A stretch of 24,154 nt of DNA from Gammaproteobacteria bacterium. GTDB taxonomy: Bacteria; Pseudomonadota; Gammaproteobacteria; Xanthomonadales; Wenzhouxiangellaceae. The notes under the pieces were generated by a model. It had not been told where the DNA came from. It did no database searches and worked only from the letters and a program-made list of their open reading frames with translations. The stretch's first letter is position 1. Each line of letters begins with the position of its first letter. The DNA lies in the NCBI GenBank assembly GCA_003561495.1, contig PWWM01000037.1, forward strand, positions 1 through 24,154, in the 5' to 3' direction. Below, piece by piece: positions 15,701 through 22,946 of the stretch. Both the position numbers and the translations under genes were made by a program.

Positions 15701-16059
15701 TGTGGATGATGGAGCAGGGCGGCTTCACACCCTGGGAGGCATTGCGCGGCGCCACCATTGACGGGGCGCGCTACTTCGGCATGGATGCCGATATCGGTTC
15801 CATCGAAGCGGGCAAACTGGCTGATCTGTTCGTGGTTGACGGCAACGTGCTCGAAGACATTCGTACCAGCGAAAACGTGGTCTACACCATGCTCAATGGC
15901 CGTCTGTACGATGCTACCAACATGAATCAGCTTGCTCCCGACCAGGTTGAGCGGCCACCGTTCTTTTTTGAACGTGAAGGCGGCGATGCCTGGCAATCAG
16001 AAACCATGGAGTACTTCCACCAGATGGGCCACGACCTGGGCTGGCATTGCCGGCATTGA
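12730..16059 (+). CDS. Exported TolB-like propeller fused to a metal-dependent amidohydrolase
   Basis: This 1109-residue protein begins with a signal peptide (MKTLKRLLLASVVIWLTIPALA, then EE) and an Asn/Asp-rich stretch. Residues about 50-640 hold around twelve PD40/WD40-like strands of the FSPDGRxxxF type, as in the TolB propeller. From about 660 an amidohydrolase domain follows: a pyrrolidone-like start (RIALVGGRIVTM), LPGLVDAHAHG with the metal pair His735 and His737, Lys832 in SVKSYNY as a possible bridging lysine, His880 in GIEHS, His979 in IGAHGQ, and the closing GSIEAGKLADLFVVDG. It probably hydrolyses a cyclic amide, peptide or similar bond in the periplasm or outside the cell, with the propeller serving in binding; the substrate is unknown. 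Predicted peptidases and prolidase-like enzymes of this build occur in related bacteria. It converges on the next gene at a shared terminator palindrome. Confidence 0.9.
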   Translation: MKTLKRLLLASVVIWLTIPALAEEKNNAENGNDNDNGKVWSVNEPPGEWRSIEIDTETFTWSDVDISPDGQILVFHMLGDIYRVSIDGGQAEALTDDIAWNFQPRFSPDGRSIAFISDRDGAENIWIMDVDGNNLEQVSSERDHLLHNPAWSPDGDYIAARKGYVSQRSIPAGSIWMYHRAGGSGVELVERLHGQQSQKNVAEPNFSPDGRYLYFSQDVTPGRVWEYNRDANTGIFAIRRLDLETGEVETVTGGPGGAIRPVVSPDGKQLAFVRRNPTELSSRLMVRDLDSGIERTVMERIERDKQETSGDMGNYPNFAWNPDGQSMVLWAHGQFHRVGLDGGHEPIEVRVNAERKISPALRREVEVSPDTFPVRMARWTQMSPDGRLAIYQAMGYLWLHDLERDSHRRLTSQTDHWEFHPSFSPDSRRVVYTTFDDEELGTVRIHPVGRGRGRTLTTEPGHYVEPSFSPDGGQVVFRKISGGFISSPAWSERTGIYRVPADGGEPVRVRDRGSNPQFSADGRRILFSDRGENFSLTLNSVNLDGHDQRQHLSGNWITEFRVSPDGRWVAFAEHYNVYLAPFFAAGKPVDLSADTRAFPVRQVSARGGENLHFSANSRTLAWSHGATLYSRELTDAFAFLAGSPEELPEPVTEGRNLSIEFDSDRHDGRIALVGGRIVTMRDAYSGQEVIEDGVVLVEGHRISAVGSRDDVEIPRGFEVIDVAGKTVLPGLVDAHAHGPKSNQQLTPQQNWTQVANLAFGVTTIHDPSNDNAGIFSMAELQRAGKVLAPRIFSTGRILYGAIMPGATARINDYEDAEFHVRRQKEVGAISVKSYNYLRRDQRQQVLEAGRKLDIMVVPEGGMRFEQNMNQIVDGHTGIEHSLSIHRAYDDLNQLWGQTDVVWSPTFGVAYGGMMGEEYWYDKTEVWKNERLLNFVPRFIVYPRSIRRPTAPEELYNHIAVAEKAKQMNDLGVPVVIGAHGQLAGLAAHWEMWMMEQGGFTPWEALRGATIDGARYFGMDADIGSIEAGKLADLFVVDGNVLEDIRTSENVVYTMLNGRLYDATNMNQLAPDQVERPPFFFEREGGDAWQSETMEYFHQMGHDLGWHCRH

Positions 16060-16081
16060 TCGGGGAATCGTTCCCCGATCA
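16057..16081. terminator. Perfect palindrome containing both convergent stop codons
   Basis: The arms TGATCGGGGAA (16057-16067) and its exact complement (16071-16081) enclose TCG, an 11-bp stem. The first three bases are the TGA of the amidohydrolase gene, and the last three, read on the minus strand, are the TGA of the beta-helix gene. There is no T-tract beyond the arm, so it is a likely but not classical bidirectional terminator. Confidence 0.6.
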
Positions 16082-18157
16082 TGGTGAACCGCTGAAGCGA
16101 TCGGCAAAGGTTCGGTCGCCGCGACACTGGCTAGCGCGTTGTCCGTTAAAGACAATGTTGAAGCGACTGCCCAGCGGCATGTCCGAGCTTGAGCGAATTG
16201 CCCAACGCTGACGGTCGCGAAGAAATTCGACCTCGAAGTCCCGATCCCCGAAGTCGCCGACGCGAGGGGTGACCTGAAGCAAAGGGCAGGGTGTGCTGTT
16301 GAGGTTGTAGTGATTAATGATGGTGACATTGCCGTCAGTATTGTGGACATTGGCCGTGTGGACGAGTGCGGCCGGTCCGGCCGGGCGCGAGAACACATTG
16401 AAGGCTGCATTGTTGGGGATGGAATCTCCCGAGGTGTTGACGATACGCCAGCCGGTCGTGCCATCGCCGGCAATGGCGATGCGACTGTCGTTGTAAACCC
16501 CGGAAGCGCCGTCTGGATTCCAGTTCTGGGTCACGACGATGACCACGTCGTCCTGCCCGGCAACCGATGGATTGGTCAGCAGGGTCTCGGGTTCGATGCC
16601 GCCGCTGTGTACATGCAGGAAGTTGCCGAACCCACTGGCAGGGACAAAGTAGTTGTAGACGACGTCAAGCGCGATCGGCGCAAAATTCTGATTGAATAGG
16701 GACCATTGCGAAAGACCGGATGAATACCAGACGCCGAATGGGTGGTGATTGCTCGAGGTGCCGGCCTGACGGTGCGGTGTGGCCAGCACGCGGGCGTCGT
16801 TGATGCCGTTCAGGGTATGGTGGTTAAGATAGTAGACATTGAAACTGGTGTTGCCCGAGTCGGAACGAGCGCGAAACCAGTCCCCGCCAGACTCGTAAGC
16901 GCCGATATCCAGACTGCTCTCCTTGACCCGGCGGTGGCCCGCGATGTCGGTTAACGGCAGCCAGGTCGAGACCGGCCCGGCCACGCCGGTGTCGATGGCG
17001 GCCGAGGCGGCTTGCGGTATGGGATGGTTTCGGCTGAGCAGCACCGGGTCGGACATGATCGAGTTGCCGGCCAGTGTCGGTGGGGTACTGCCACCGGTAT
17101 TGGAATTGTTATCCCAGAACAGGTTGGCCTGGTTGCTCAAAACCTGACCGGGCGGTGAAATAGACAGAGCGGTATTGTTCTCTGTCAGCAGGTTGTTGAC
17201 AATCTGTCCAGCCAGCGGTTCCGGATCGTCCGGCGGGTCGCTCCACCAGCGATTGATTGCGCTGATGGCGACCCAGTAGCCTAGTATGGTGTTGTTGTTG
17301 ATCTGGACGAAGTAGCCACGTTCCCCGCCAAAGGCGCGAATGCCGGTGCCGGAATTCTGCGCCTGGCTGATCAGCACGTTACCCTGAATGCGCACACTGC
17401 CGGCCCAATCGGTGTGTTCGGTGGGTATGGGCAAAACGACAATCGCTCCACGACTAAAAGAGGCGTGAATACGGTTATTGTCAATCGACAGGTCCAGCGT
17501 GCCGGTTTCGGCGGCGGTTGCCTGAATGCCGTCAGTCGATGTGGTGCTGTCGGGAACGTGAATCTCGTTTTCCCGCACCAGACCCCTGATCTGTCCCGCC
17601 TCCGAGCGGATTCGGACCGGACTGGCTGAGCCGCCTATCTTCAGGTATCGATTGCCACGCACGTCAATATCGGTCGTGCCCTCGCCATTGTTCTCGACCC
17701 GAATTTGTCCGGTTCCGTCCGGATCGATCACGATATCTAAATCTCTGACTACGAACTGGCTGGTGCCGGAGGCATGTTGTGATATCAGCTGCACGCCGCG
17801 ATTTCTCAGGCCAATGCCCTCGACATGAATCTCGACCGGGTTGCTGAATACGCCACCGAACCCGATTCCGGAAGGCAGAATCGGCTGATGGGCCGAGCCG
17901 GAGCGCAGGTGAACGCTCTTGGTGAGACCCACAAAGTTGGATGTCGCAGCGCCCACCTCGGCCGTCGAAAGCTCACCGTCGGCGATGATGGTGATGAAAC
18001 TGTAAGTCGGGACATTATTGAGACAGGCTTGCAGCGTACTCGCGCAGGGACCGCTGTCTGCGGGCCACTCGTAAGACTGGGCCTGAACAAGGGCAGGAAG
18101 TGCCAGCAGCAAGGCCAGGCAATGAACTTCGCAGATAGAACGTTTTCCAAGGAACAT
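16079..18157 (-). CDS. Exported parallel beta-helix protein with three C-terminal repeat modules
   Basis: The gene encodes a protein of about 692 residues with no recognisable enzyme motif. I chose the ATG at 18157 because it gives a clean signal peptide (MFLGKRSICEVHCLALLLALPALVQA) with cleavage before QSYEW; a TTG at 18262 would add 35 residues of unlikely character. Numbering from that TTG, residues about 85-400 contain repeated short strands with Asn-rich turns (ENEIHV, DNNRIHA, QGNVLIS, INNNTILGY, VNNLLTENN) typical of a right-handed beta-helix. TDIAGHRR...SLDIGAYE at 438-457 resembles the closing motif of choice-of-anchor-Q domains. Three related modules follow at 472-540, 549-624 and 632-706, each ending W-x-I/L-x-N/R ... 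P ... FNV/I. The tail TFADRFSGSP may be a short secretion or sorting tag. A surface adhesin or carbohydrate-active role is possible but unproven. Confidence 0.8.
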   Translation of the reverse strand: MFLGKRSICEVHCLALLLALPALVQAQSYEWPADSGPCASTLQACLNNVPTYSFITIIADGELSTAEVGAATSNFVGLTKSVHLRSGSAHQPILPSGIGFGGVFSNPVEIHVEGIGLRNRGVQLISQHASGTSQFVVRDLDIVIDPDGTGQIRVENNGEGTTDIDVRGNRYLKIGGSASPVRIRSEAGQIRGLVRENEIHVPDSTTSTDGIQATAAETGTLDLSIDNNRIHASFSRGAIVVLPIPTEHTDWAGSVRIQGNVLISQAQNSGTGIRAFGGERGYFVQINNNTILGYWVAISAINRWWSDPPDDPEPLAGQIVNNLLTENNTALSISPPGQVLSNQANLFWDNNSNTGGSTPPTLAGNSIMSDPVLLSRNHPIPQAASAAIDTGVAGPVSTWLPLTDIAGHRRVKESSLDIGAYESGGDWFRARSDSGNTSFNVYYLNHHTLNGINDARVLATPHRQAGTSSNHHPFGVWYSSGLSQWSLFNQNFAPIALDVVYNYFVPASGFGNFLHVHSGGIEPETLLTNPSVAGQDDVVIVVTQNWNPDGASGVYNDSRIAIAGDGTTGWRIVNTSGDSIPNNAAFNVFSRPAGPAALVHTANVHNTDGNVTIINHYNLNSTPCPLLQVTPRVGDFGDRDFEVEFLRDRQRWAIRSSSDMPLGSRFNIVFNGQRASQCRGDRTFADRFSGSP

Positions 18158-18457
18158 GCGAAATGATGAGCTTTTTGGGCTTACTTGGTCATTCGCAACC
18201 AGACCGCCAAATCTGCCACGCTGGGTTTCAACCGGAGCAAAGTTACATACCTGCCGCGTCAATAATTTGAGAAACCATCGAACTATCGAAAGCCGATTGG
18301 CAGGGTAGGAAGGTGAGGAGGGGCATCGGGTGGTATCCGACCGCGACCGGCCTGACCGGGCAAGACGACTCGTCGCCCCGCCCCCATAAACACCAGCCTG
18401 AATCCGGCTAGAAACGGAAAATCAAACCCAAGGGTGTTATCGGCGGTTTCCCTTCTT
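18158..18457. other. Intergenic region between rimO and the beta-helix gene
   Basis: About 300 bases carry no gene if the beta-helix protein starts at 18157. It should hold the promoter of that gene, but I find no -35/-10 pair with standard spacing on the minus strand and no strong terminator after rimO. TTGACG at 18263-18258 is a lone -35-like hexamer with no partner. The stretch at 18307-18370 is G+C rich without a clear hairpin. Confidence 0.5.
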
Positions 18458-19816
18458 TCAGCTTGCCGGCCGGGCGAACAGATCGTGTTGGTCGGCGCCG
18501 GTGATCTCGACATCGATAAATTCTCCGACCGTCGCATGGCCGGCATTTTCGACAATGACCTGGCCGTCGATTTCCGGGGCATCGCCGTAGGAGCGGGCGA
18601 TGGCGGTGTTGTCTTCAAGGCGGTCGATGATGACCGGTTCGATCTGGCCGATGCGGCGCTGAAGGCGCCGGGCGCTGATATCGGCCTGACAGGCCATGAA
18701 GCGATGCCAGCGTTCTTCCTTGAGGGCGTCGGGTACCGGGTCGGCCAGTGCGTTGGCGGCGGCCCCTTCGACGGGTGAATACTGGAAACAACCGACCCGG
18801 TCGAGTTCGGCGGCCTCCAGCCATTCCAGTAGTTGCTCGAAATCGGCCTCGGTTTCACCGGGAAAGCCGACAATGAAAGTCGAGCGGATGACCAGGTGGG
18901 GACATTGCTCGCGCCAGCGCCGGACACGTTCCAGGGTATTCTCGGCCGCGGCCGGACGTTTCATGGCCTTGAGAATGCGATGGCTGGCGTGCTGGAAGGG
19001 GATATCCAGGTAGGGCAGGATCAAACCCTCGTTCATCAGCGGAATCAGTCGGTCGACATGGGGGTAGGGGTAGACATAATGCAGGCGCACCCAGGCCTCC
19101 AGCTCGCCCAGTGCCCGGGCCAGGTCGTGGATGCGGGTCTCCCATTCGCGCTCGCGCCAGTAATCGGTCTGGTATTTCACATCCACGCCGTAGGCGCTGG
19201 TGTCCTGGGAAATCACCAGCAGCTCAGAAACACCGCGCTCGACAAGGCTTTCGGCTTCACGCATGACCATCCCCAGCGGTCGGCTGCGCAGTTTGCCGCG
19301 CATGTCCGGGATGATGCAGAAGCTGCACTTGTGATTGCAACCTTCCGAGATTTTCAGGTATGCATGGTGGCCGGGGGTCAGCTTCAGGCCCCCGGGTGGG
19401 ACCAGGTCGATGCGTGGGTCATGCGGCCGGGGCAGATGCTGATGGATTGAGGCCAGCACCGCATCGGCCTGGTGAGGGCCGCTGACCCCAAGCACTTTCG
19501 GATGGATACGGGTGATGTCCTCCGGCTTGGCGCCCATGCAGCCGGTGACCAGCACCTTGCCGTTTTCGGCCAGCGCCTCGCCGATGGTTTCCAGCGATTC
19601 GGCCTTGGCCGAATCGATGAAACCACAGGTGTTGACCACCACCAGGTCGGCCTGCTCGTAGCGCGGCACCATTCGGTAGCCCTCGGAGCGCAGGCGCGTA
19701 ACGATCTGCTCCGAATCAACCAGGGCCTTGGGGCAGCCCAGCGAGACCAGCCCGACAGTGGGAGATTCGGTATCCGGGGCGTTCAGGCCGGACTTTGCGT
19801 CCTGATCAGGATGCAT
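18458..19816 (-). CDS. rimO: Ribosomal protein S12 methylthiotransferase RimO
   Basis: RimO is a radical-SAM enzyme with two iron-sulfur clusters that adds a methylthio group to a conserved aspartate of ribosomal protein S12. The 452-residue protein has all three parts of the family. The N-terminal domain has cysteines Cys28 (SLGCPKALVDSE), Cys64 (NTCGFID) and Cys93 (TGCMG). The radical-SAM triad is Cys160-x3-Cys164-x2-Cys167 (CNHKCSFC). The C-terminal TRAM-like domain runs from about 385. The usual GCPKNLVDSE reads GCPKALVDSE here, an Asn-to-Ala change next to a cluster ligand. SGPHQADAVL and RSTFIVGFPGET distinguish it from the tRNA enzyme MiaB. Its start overlaps the end of gloB by 11 bases on the same strand, so translation is probably coupled. 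Confidence 0.96.
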   Translation of the reverse strand: MHPDQDAKSGLNAPDTESPTVGLVSLGCPKALVDSEQIVTRLRSEGYRMVPRYEQADLVVVNTCGFIDSAKAESLETIGEALAENGKVLVTGCMGAKPEDITRIHPKVLGVSGPHQADAVLASIHQHLPRPHDPRIDLVPPGGLKLTPGHHAYLKISEGCNHKCSFCIIPDMRGKLRSRPLGMVMREAESLVERGVSELLVISQDTSAYGVDVKYQTDYWREREWETRIHDLARALGELEAWVRLHYVYPYPHVDRLIPLMNEGLILPYLDIPFQHASHRILKAMKRPAAAENTLERVRRWREQCPHLVIRSTFIVGFPGETEADFEQLLEWLEAAELDRVGCFQYSPVEGAAANALADPVPDALKEERWHRFMACQADISARRLQRRIGQIEPVIIDRLEDNTAIARSYGDAPEIDGQVIVENAGHATVGEFIDVEITGADQHDLFARPAS

Positions 19817-20573
19817 CCTTCCACCGTCTGATCACGCCGAACACGGCTTCGGGCTTCTCACCGGTACCGGGCTCGCGCCGGTTGGCGGCCTCGACAACGG
19901 CCGTCTCGCGGGTACGGAGAAATGGATTGGCGGCACGCTCCTCACCCAAGGTGGAGGGCAGGGTAATCTTGTCTTCCTGACGTAACCCGGCAGCCTGTTC
20001 AGCGCGCGTTTTCAGGGCCGGGTTGTCGGGTTCGACCTGCAAGGCAAATCGGCAGTTGTCCAGCGTGTATTCATGGGCACAGTAGATTTTCATATGTCCA
20101 GGCAGATCGGACAACTTGTCCAGCGAGCGCTGCATCTGTTCGGGCGTGCCTTCGAACAAGCGTCCGCAACCGATCGAAAACAAGGTGTCACCAGCCAGCA
20201 GGATGTCATCGTCGTGAAAAACGATATGGGTGATGGTGTGTCCGGGCGTTTCCAGGACCTGCAAATCCAGCGCCAGTTCCGGCACCACCGCCCGGTCGCC
20301 TTCGCTGACCTGCTCGGTGACCTGGGGAATGCGCGGGTCCTTGGGCCCCCACACCGGCACGGGGTGATTGCGCAGGATTTCATCGGCGCCGCCGATGTGG
20401 TCAAAGTGATGGTGGGTCAGCAGCAAGGCACACAATTTCAGTCCCTTGCGAGTCAGGAAGTCCAGCGGCTCGGCGGCGCTGCCGGGATCGACCAGAACGC
20501 ACTGAGAGCCGTCGTGCAGCGCCCAGATATAGTTGGTTTCGAATGCGGCAATGGGCTCGATGGCAAGCGGCAT
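19806..20573 (-). CDS. gloB: Hydroxyacylglutathione hydrolase (glyoxalase II)
   Basis: Glyoxalase II hydrolyses S-lactoylglutathione to lactate and glutathione, completing methylglyoxal detoxification. The 255-residue protein has the metallo-beta-lactamase signature THHHFDH at 53-59 (His54, His56, Asp58, His59), His112 in ETPGHT, the bridging Asp129 in AGDTLF and His167 in CAHEYT, the full dinuclear metal set. The C-terminal substrate-binding part, including NPALKTR and ERAANPFLR, is present. AAGG AG-type Shine-Dalgarno (AAGGAG on the minus strand, 20585-20580) lies six bases before the ATG. The gene is divergent from the YafS-like methyltransferase and leads into rimO. The neighbourhood with rnhA and dnaQ matches other gammaproteobacteria. 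Confidence 0.96.
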   Translation of the reverse strand: MPLAIEPIAAFETNYIWALHDGSQCVLVDPGSAAEPLDFLTRKGLKLCALLLTHHHFDHIGGADEILRNHPVPVWGPKDPRIPQVTEQVSEGDRAVVPELALDLQVLETPGHTITHIVFHDDDILLAGDTLFSIGCGRLFEGTPEQMQRSLDKLSDLPGHMKIYCAHEYTLDNCRFALQVEPDNPALKTRAEQAAGLRQEDKITLPSTLGEERAANPFLRTRETAVVEAANRREPGTGEKPEAVFGVIRRWKDAS

Positions 20574-20629
20574 GGGCCTCTCCTTCTGGTATCCTTCACG
20601 ATGTGCTATTTGACCATTCTAACGCCCCG

Positions 20630-21232
20630 ATGAGCCTGAGCGGCTTTGCTTCCCTGCAGTCGGTGGAAAATCTTCTGGTACCGGCTGCGCTGGACGGTTT
20701 GCGCAGCGACTGGTTGCTGGAAGTTGCGCCATTGATCGCACCATCCCCCGCACTCGATCAGCAACGCGTTCGCCTGCTGTTTGACAGCCAGGGCATCGGC
20801 TGGCCATTTCGCGCTCGAGTGGATGAATGGCCGATCGATGATGAGTCGGTCGATTCAATCCTGGCTCGCCATATCTGGCAGCCCGGCATGGCCGCCAGTC
20901 CCATGACCGAGGTCATGCGGGTACTCAAACCGGGGGGCTTGCTCGTTTCGGTGTCAGCCAATCCATGGCATCGTCTGGCCTGGCGAGAGTTGGGAGCGGC
21001 CGCCTTGCGCTTGCCGAGTTGGCCGCACTTGCAAATGGTTCATGTTCGTCACGCCCTGAAGCTGACGACTCCGGCGGTCAGTCAGTGGCGCGGGCTGATA
21101 CCGGGCGTGTCGCCGGTGCTGGTGCTGATTGCCCGCAAGGCGCAAAAGCCGGCCCGTATCGAGCCAGTCCGATTTGCCAAGCCTCGAGTCGCTGTCGGCG
21201 CCATGCCGGCCAGCCATTGCCGGGCAGCATGA
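20630..21232 (+). CDS. YafS-like methyltransferase-fold protein
   Basis: This 200-residue protein resembles class I SAM-dependent methyltransferases only in its second half: FDSQGIGWPFRARVDEWPIDDESVDSILARHIWQ, then MTEVMRVLKPGGLLVSVSANPW at 92-113. The glycine-rich motif I expected near residues 30-40 is not there (LLEVAPLIAPSPAL), so SAM binding is uncertain. Its place between gloB and rnhA and its ending, IARK...KPRVAVGAM..SHCR, match E. coli YafS as I remember it, whose motif I is also poor. I chose the ATG at 20630 because the 29 residues upstream would run into the divergent gloB start and promoter region. Its TGA overlaps the rnhA start as ATGA, so translation is coupled. Its biochemical role is unknown to me. 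Confidence 0.78.
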   Translation: MSLSGFASLQSVENLLVPAALDGLRSDWLLEVAPLIAPSPALDQQRVRLLFDSQGIGWPFRARVDEWPIDDESVDSILARHIWQPGMAASPMTEVMRVLKPGGLLVSVSANPWHRLAWRELGAAALRLPSWPHLQMVHVRHALKLTTPAVSQWRGLIPGVSPVLVLIARKAQKPARIEPVRFAKPRVAVGAMPASHCRAA

Positions 21233-21663
21233 GCAAAACGGTGCACATCTGGACCGATGGTGCCTGCCTGGGCAATCCCGGCCCGGGCGGTTGGGGAGTG
21301 TTGATGCGCTGGAATGGCCATGAGCGCGAATTGTCGGGCGCCGAAGCGCAGACCACCAACAATCGAATGGAGTTGCTGGCCGCAATCGAGGCTCTGGAAA
21401 CACTCAAGCGGCCCTGCACGGTCATTTTGACCACCGATTCCCAGTACGTTCGCAAGGGCATTACCGAGTGGATGGTCAACTGGAAAAAGAATGGCTGGAG
21501 GACGGCTTCCAGAAAACCCGTGAAGAATGCTGACTTGTGGCGACGGCTCGATCAAGCCGTGGCCAGGCATCAAGTTCGCTGGGACTGGGTCAAGGGTCAC
21601 AGCGGTCATCCGGAAAATGAGCGGGCCGATGAACTGGCCAGTGACGCTGCCAGACAGCAATGA
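21229..21663 (+). CDS. rnhA: Ribonuclease HI
   Basis: RNase HI degrades the RNA strand of RNA-DNA hybrids, removing primers and R-loops. The 144-residue protein carries the whole catalytic set at the E. coli numbering: Asp10 (WTDGACLGNPGPGGWG), Glu48 (NNRMELLA), Asp70 (TTDSQYV), His124 (KGHSGHPENERAD) and Asp134. The basic handle region is there (WKKNGWRTASRKPVKN, 85-100). The ATG at 21229 overlaps the previous stop (ATGA), and its own stop overlaps the dnaQ start in the same way. In E. coli rnhA and dnaQ are divergent; here they run in one direction as part of a five-gene run. Confidence 0.97.
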   Translation: MSKTVHIWTDGACLGNPGPGGWGVLMRWNGHERELSGAEAQTTNNRMELLAAIEALETLKRPCTVILTTDSQYVRKGITEWMVNWKKNGWRTASRKPVKNADLWRRLDQAVARHQVRWDWVKGHSGHPENERADELASDAARQQ

Positions 21664-22403
21664 GTACAAGCGGAAACGACATGGAAAGCAATCGCCAGGT
21701 TGTGCTGGATACCGAAACGACCGGCCTTGAGCATCGCGAAGGCCATCGCATCATCGAAATCGGATGCGTGGAATTGATCGAGCGTCGCCTGACCGGACGC
21801 AACTATCACGTCTATATCAACCCCGAACGTGAAGTCGAAGGGGGCGCCCTGGTGGTACATGGAATCACCAACGAATTCCTGGCCGACAAACCGCGGTTTG
21901 TGGATGTTGCCGATGAATTGATTGAGTTCATCCGTGATGCCGAACTTATCATCCACAATGCATCGTTCGATGTCGGATTCCTGAATGCCGAACTGGCCTG
22001 GATGGACTCGGAGATCCGCATCGAGGACATTGCCCGGGTGCTCGATACCCTGGCTCTGGCGCGCGAACTTCATCCCGGACAGCGAGCCGGTCTGGATGCC
22101 TTGTGCAAACGCTACGAGGTTGATAACTCCGGTCGCGATTTGCACGGTGCTCTGCTTGATGCCGAGTTGCTGGCCGAGGTCTATCTGGCCATGACCGGGG
22201 GGCAGGTCGATCTTTGTCTGGACCTGGCCGGAGACGGAGAGGGTGAAGTTGTCGGAGAAGTCATAACCGGGATTGATCTGTCCAGATTGAAGATCAGGCC
22301 GGCCGACGCCGATGATATCGTCGCTCATGAACAACGCCTGGATGCCATCGAAAAGCAAACAGGTCGGTGTCTGTGGCGACAAGTCCAGAAGCACGGGGCT
22401 TGA
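21660..22403 (+). CDS. dnaQ: DNA polymerase III epsilon subunit (proofreading exonuclease)
   Basis: Epsilon is the 3'-5' proofreading exonuclease of the replicative polymerase. The 247-residue protein has the three DEDDh motifs: VLDTETTGLE (Exo I), HNASFDVGFLNAEL (Exo II) and HGALLDAELLAEVYL (Exo III with the general-base His and last Asp). LHPGQRAGLDALCKRYEVDNSGRDLHGAL is the usual epsilon stretch. The C-terminal tail, which in this family contacts the alpha subunit, is present. ATG 21660 overlaps the rnhA stop; an internal ATG at 21681 is an alternative start. It is followed three bases after its stop by the DUF3592-like gene. Confidence 0.96.
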   Translation: MSTSGNDMESNRQVVLDTETTGLEHREGHRIIEIGCVELIERRLTGRNYHVYINPEREVEGGALVVHGITNEFLADKPRFVDVADELIEFIRDAELIIHNASFDVGFLNAELAWMDSEIRIEDIARVLDTLALARELHPGQRAGLDALCKRYEVDNSGRDLHGALLDAELLAEVYLAMTGGQVDLCLDLAGDGEGEVVGEVITGIDLSRLKIRPADADDIVAHEQRLDAIEKQTGRCLWRQVQKHGA

Positions 22404-22406
22404 GCA

Positions 22407-22946
22407 TTGTCGGAATCAGCTCCACGGGAACAGGTCACTCAGTTTCGAGCTCGAAAGGCTGCGGCAGTGGTGGTCATGCTGATGGGGTTGTTTCTGTTTT
22501 TCGACCGATTCGAGATGGTCCGGCATGGCCTGGCCAGCGAATATTGGCCAACCACGGTTGGCGAGGTCCGGGATTTTGAGGCGCGTCCGATCGGCGATGT
22601 CCGCAGTGGGGGCACCTGGTCCTTGAAGGTCCACTACGTTTACCAGGTTGACGATCAAGTCTATTCCAGCGACCGCCTGCGGTTCTCCCGTGCCATTGCC
22701 GAGCACGATAGAACCGAAATCGACGAGGCGCTGGATCGATTCGAGCCGGGCCAACCGGTGCCGGTGCACTACCACCCTCAACGTCACGAGTTGTCGGTTC
22801 TTCAGACCGGTGTCGATCGCAGTGGCTGGTTTGGCATGGTGTTGGCGGTCATGTTGATGGTGATTGCGGTGGTATTCTGGATCGTACCGACCAGGAGGGT
22901 ATCGTCAGATTCCGGTTCGGGGACAGGAGGGCAGGGCCAGGCATGA
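22407..22946 (+). CDS. DUF3592-like membrane protein
   Basis: This 179-residue protein has two membrane segments (about 18-34 and 142-160) around a soluble domain. The domain contains YWPTTVGEV, a stretch ending in VHYVYQVDDQVYSSDRLRF, and FEPGQPVPVHYHPQRHELSVL. That order (short strands, a Y-x-Y, and P-V-x-Y-P before the last helix) is typical of DUF3592, which has no known function. The start is uncertain: TTG at 22407 gives the full first segment and sits three bases after dnaQ, but its ribosome-binding site is weak; the first in-frame ATG is codon 24, inside the helix. The stop overlaps the next start as ATGA, so it is probably translated with the diguanylate cyclase. Confidence 0.75.
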   Translation: MSESAPREQVTQFRARKAAAVVVMLMGLFLFFDRFEMVRHGLASEYWPTTVGEVRDFEARPIGDVRSGGTWSLKVHYVYQVDDQVYSSDRLRFSRAIAEHDRTEIDEALDRFEPGQPVPVHYHPQRHELSVLQTGVDRSGWFGMVLAVMLMVIAVVFWIVPTRRVSSDSGSGTGGQGQA

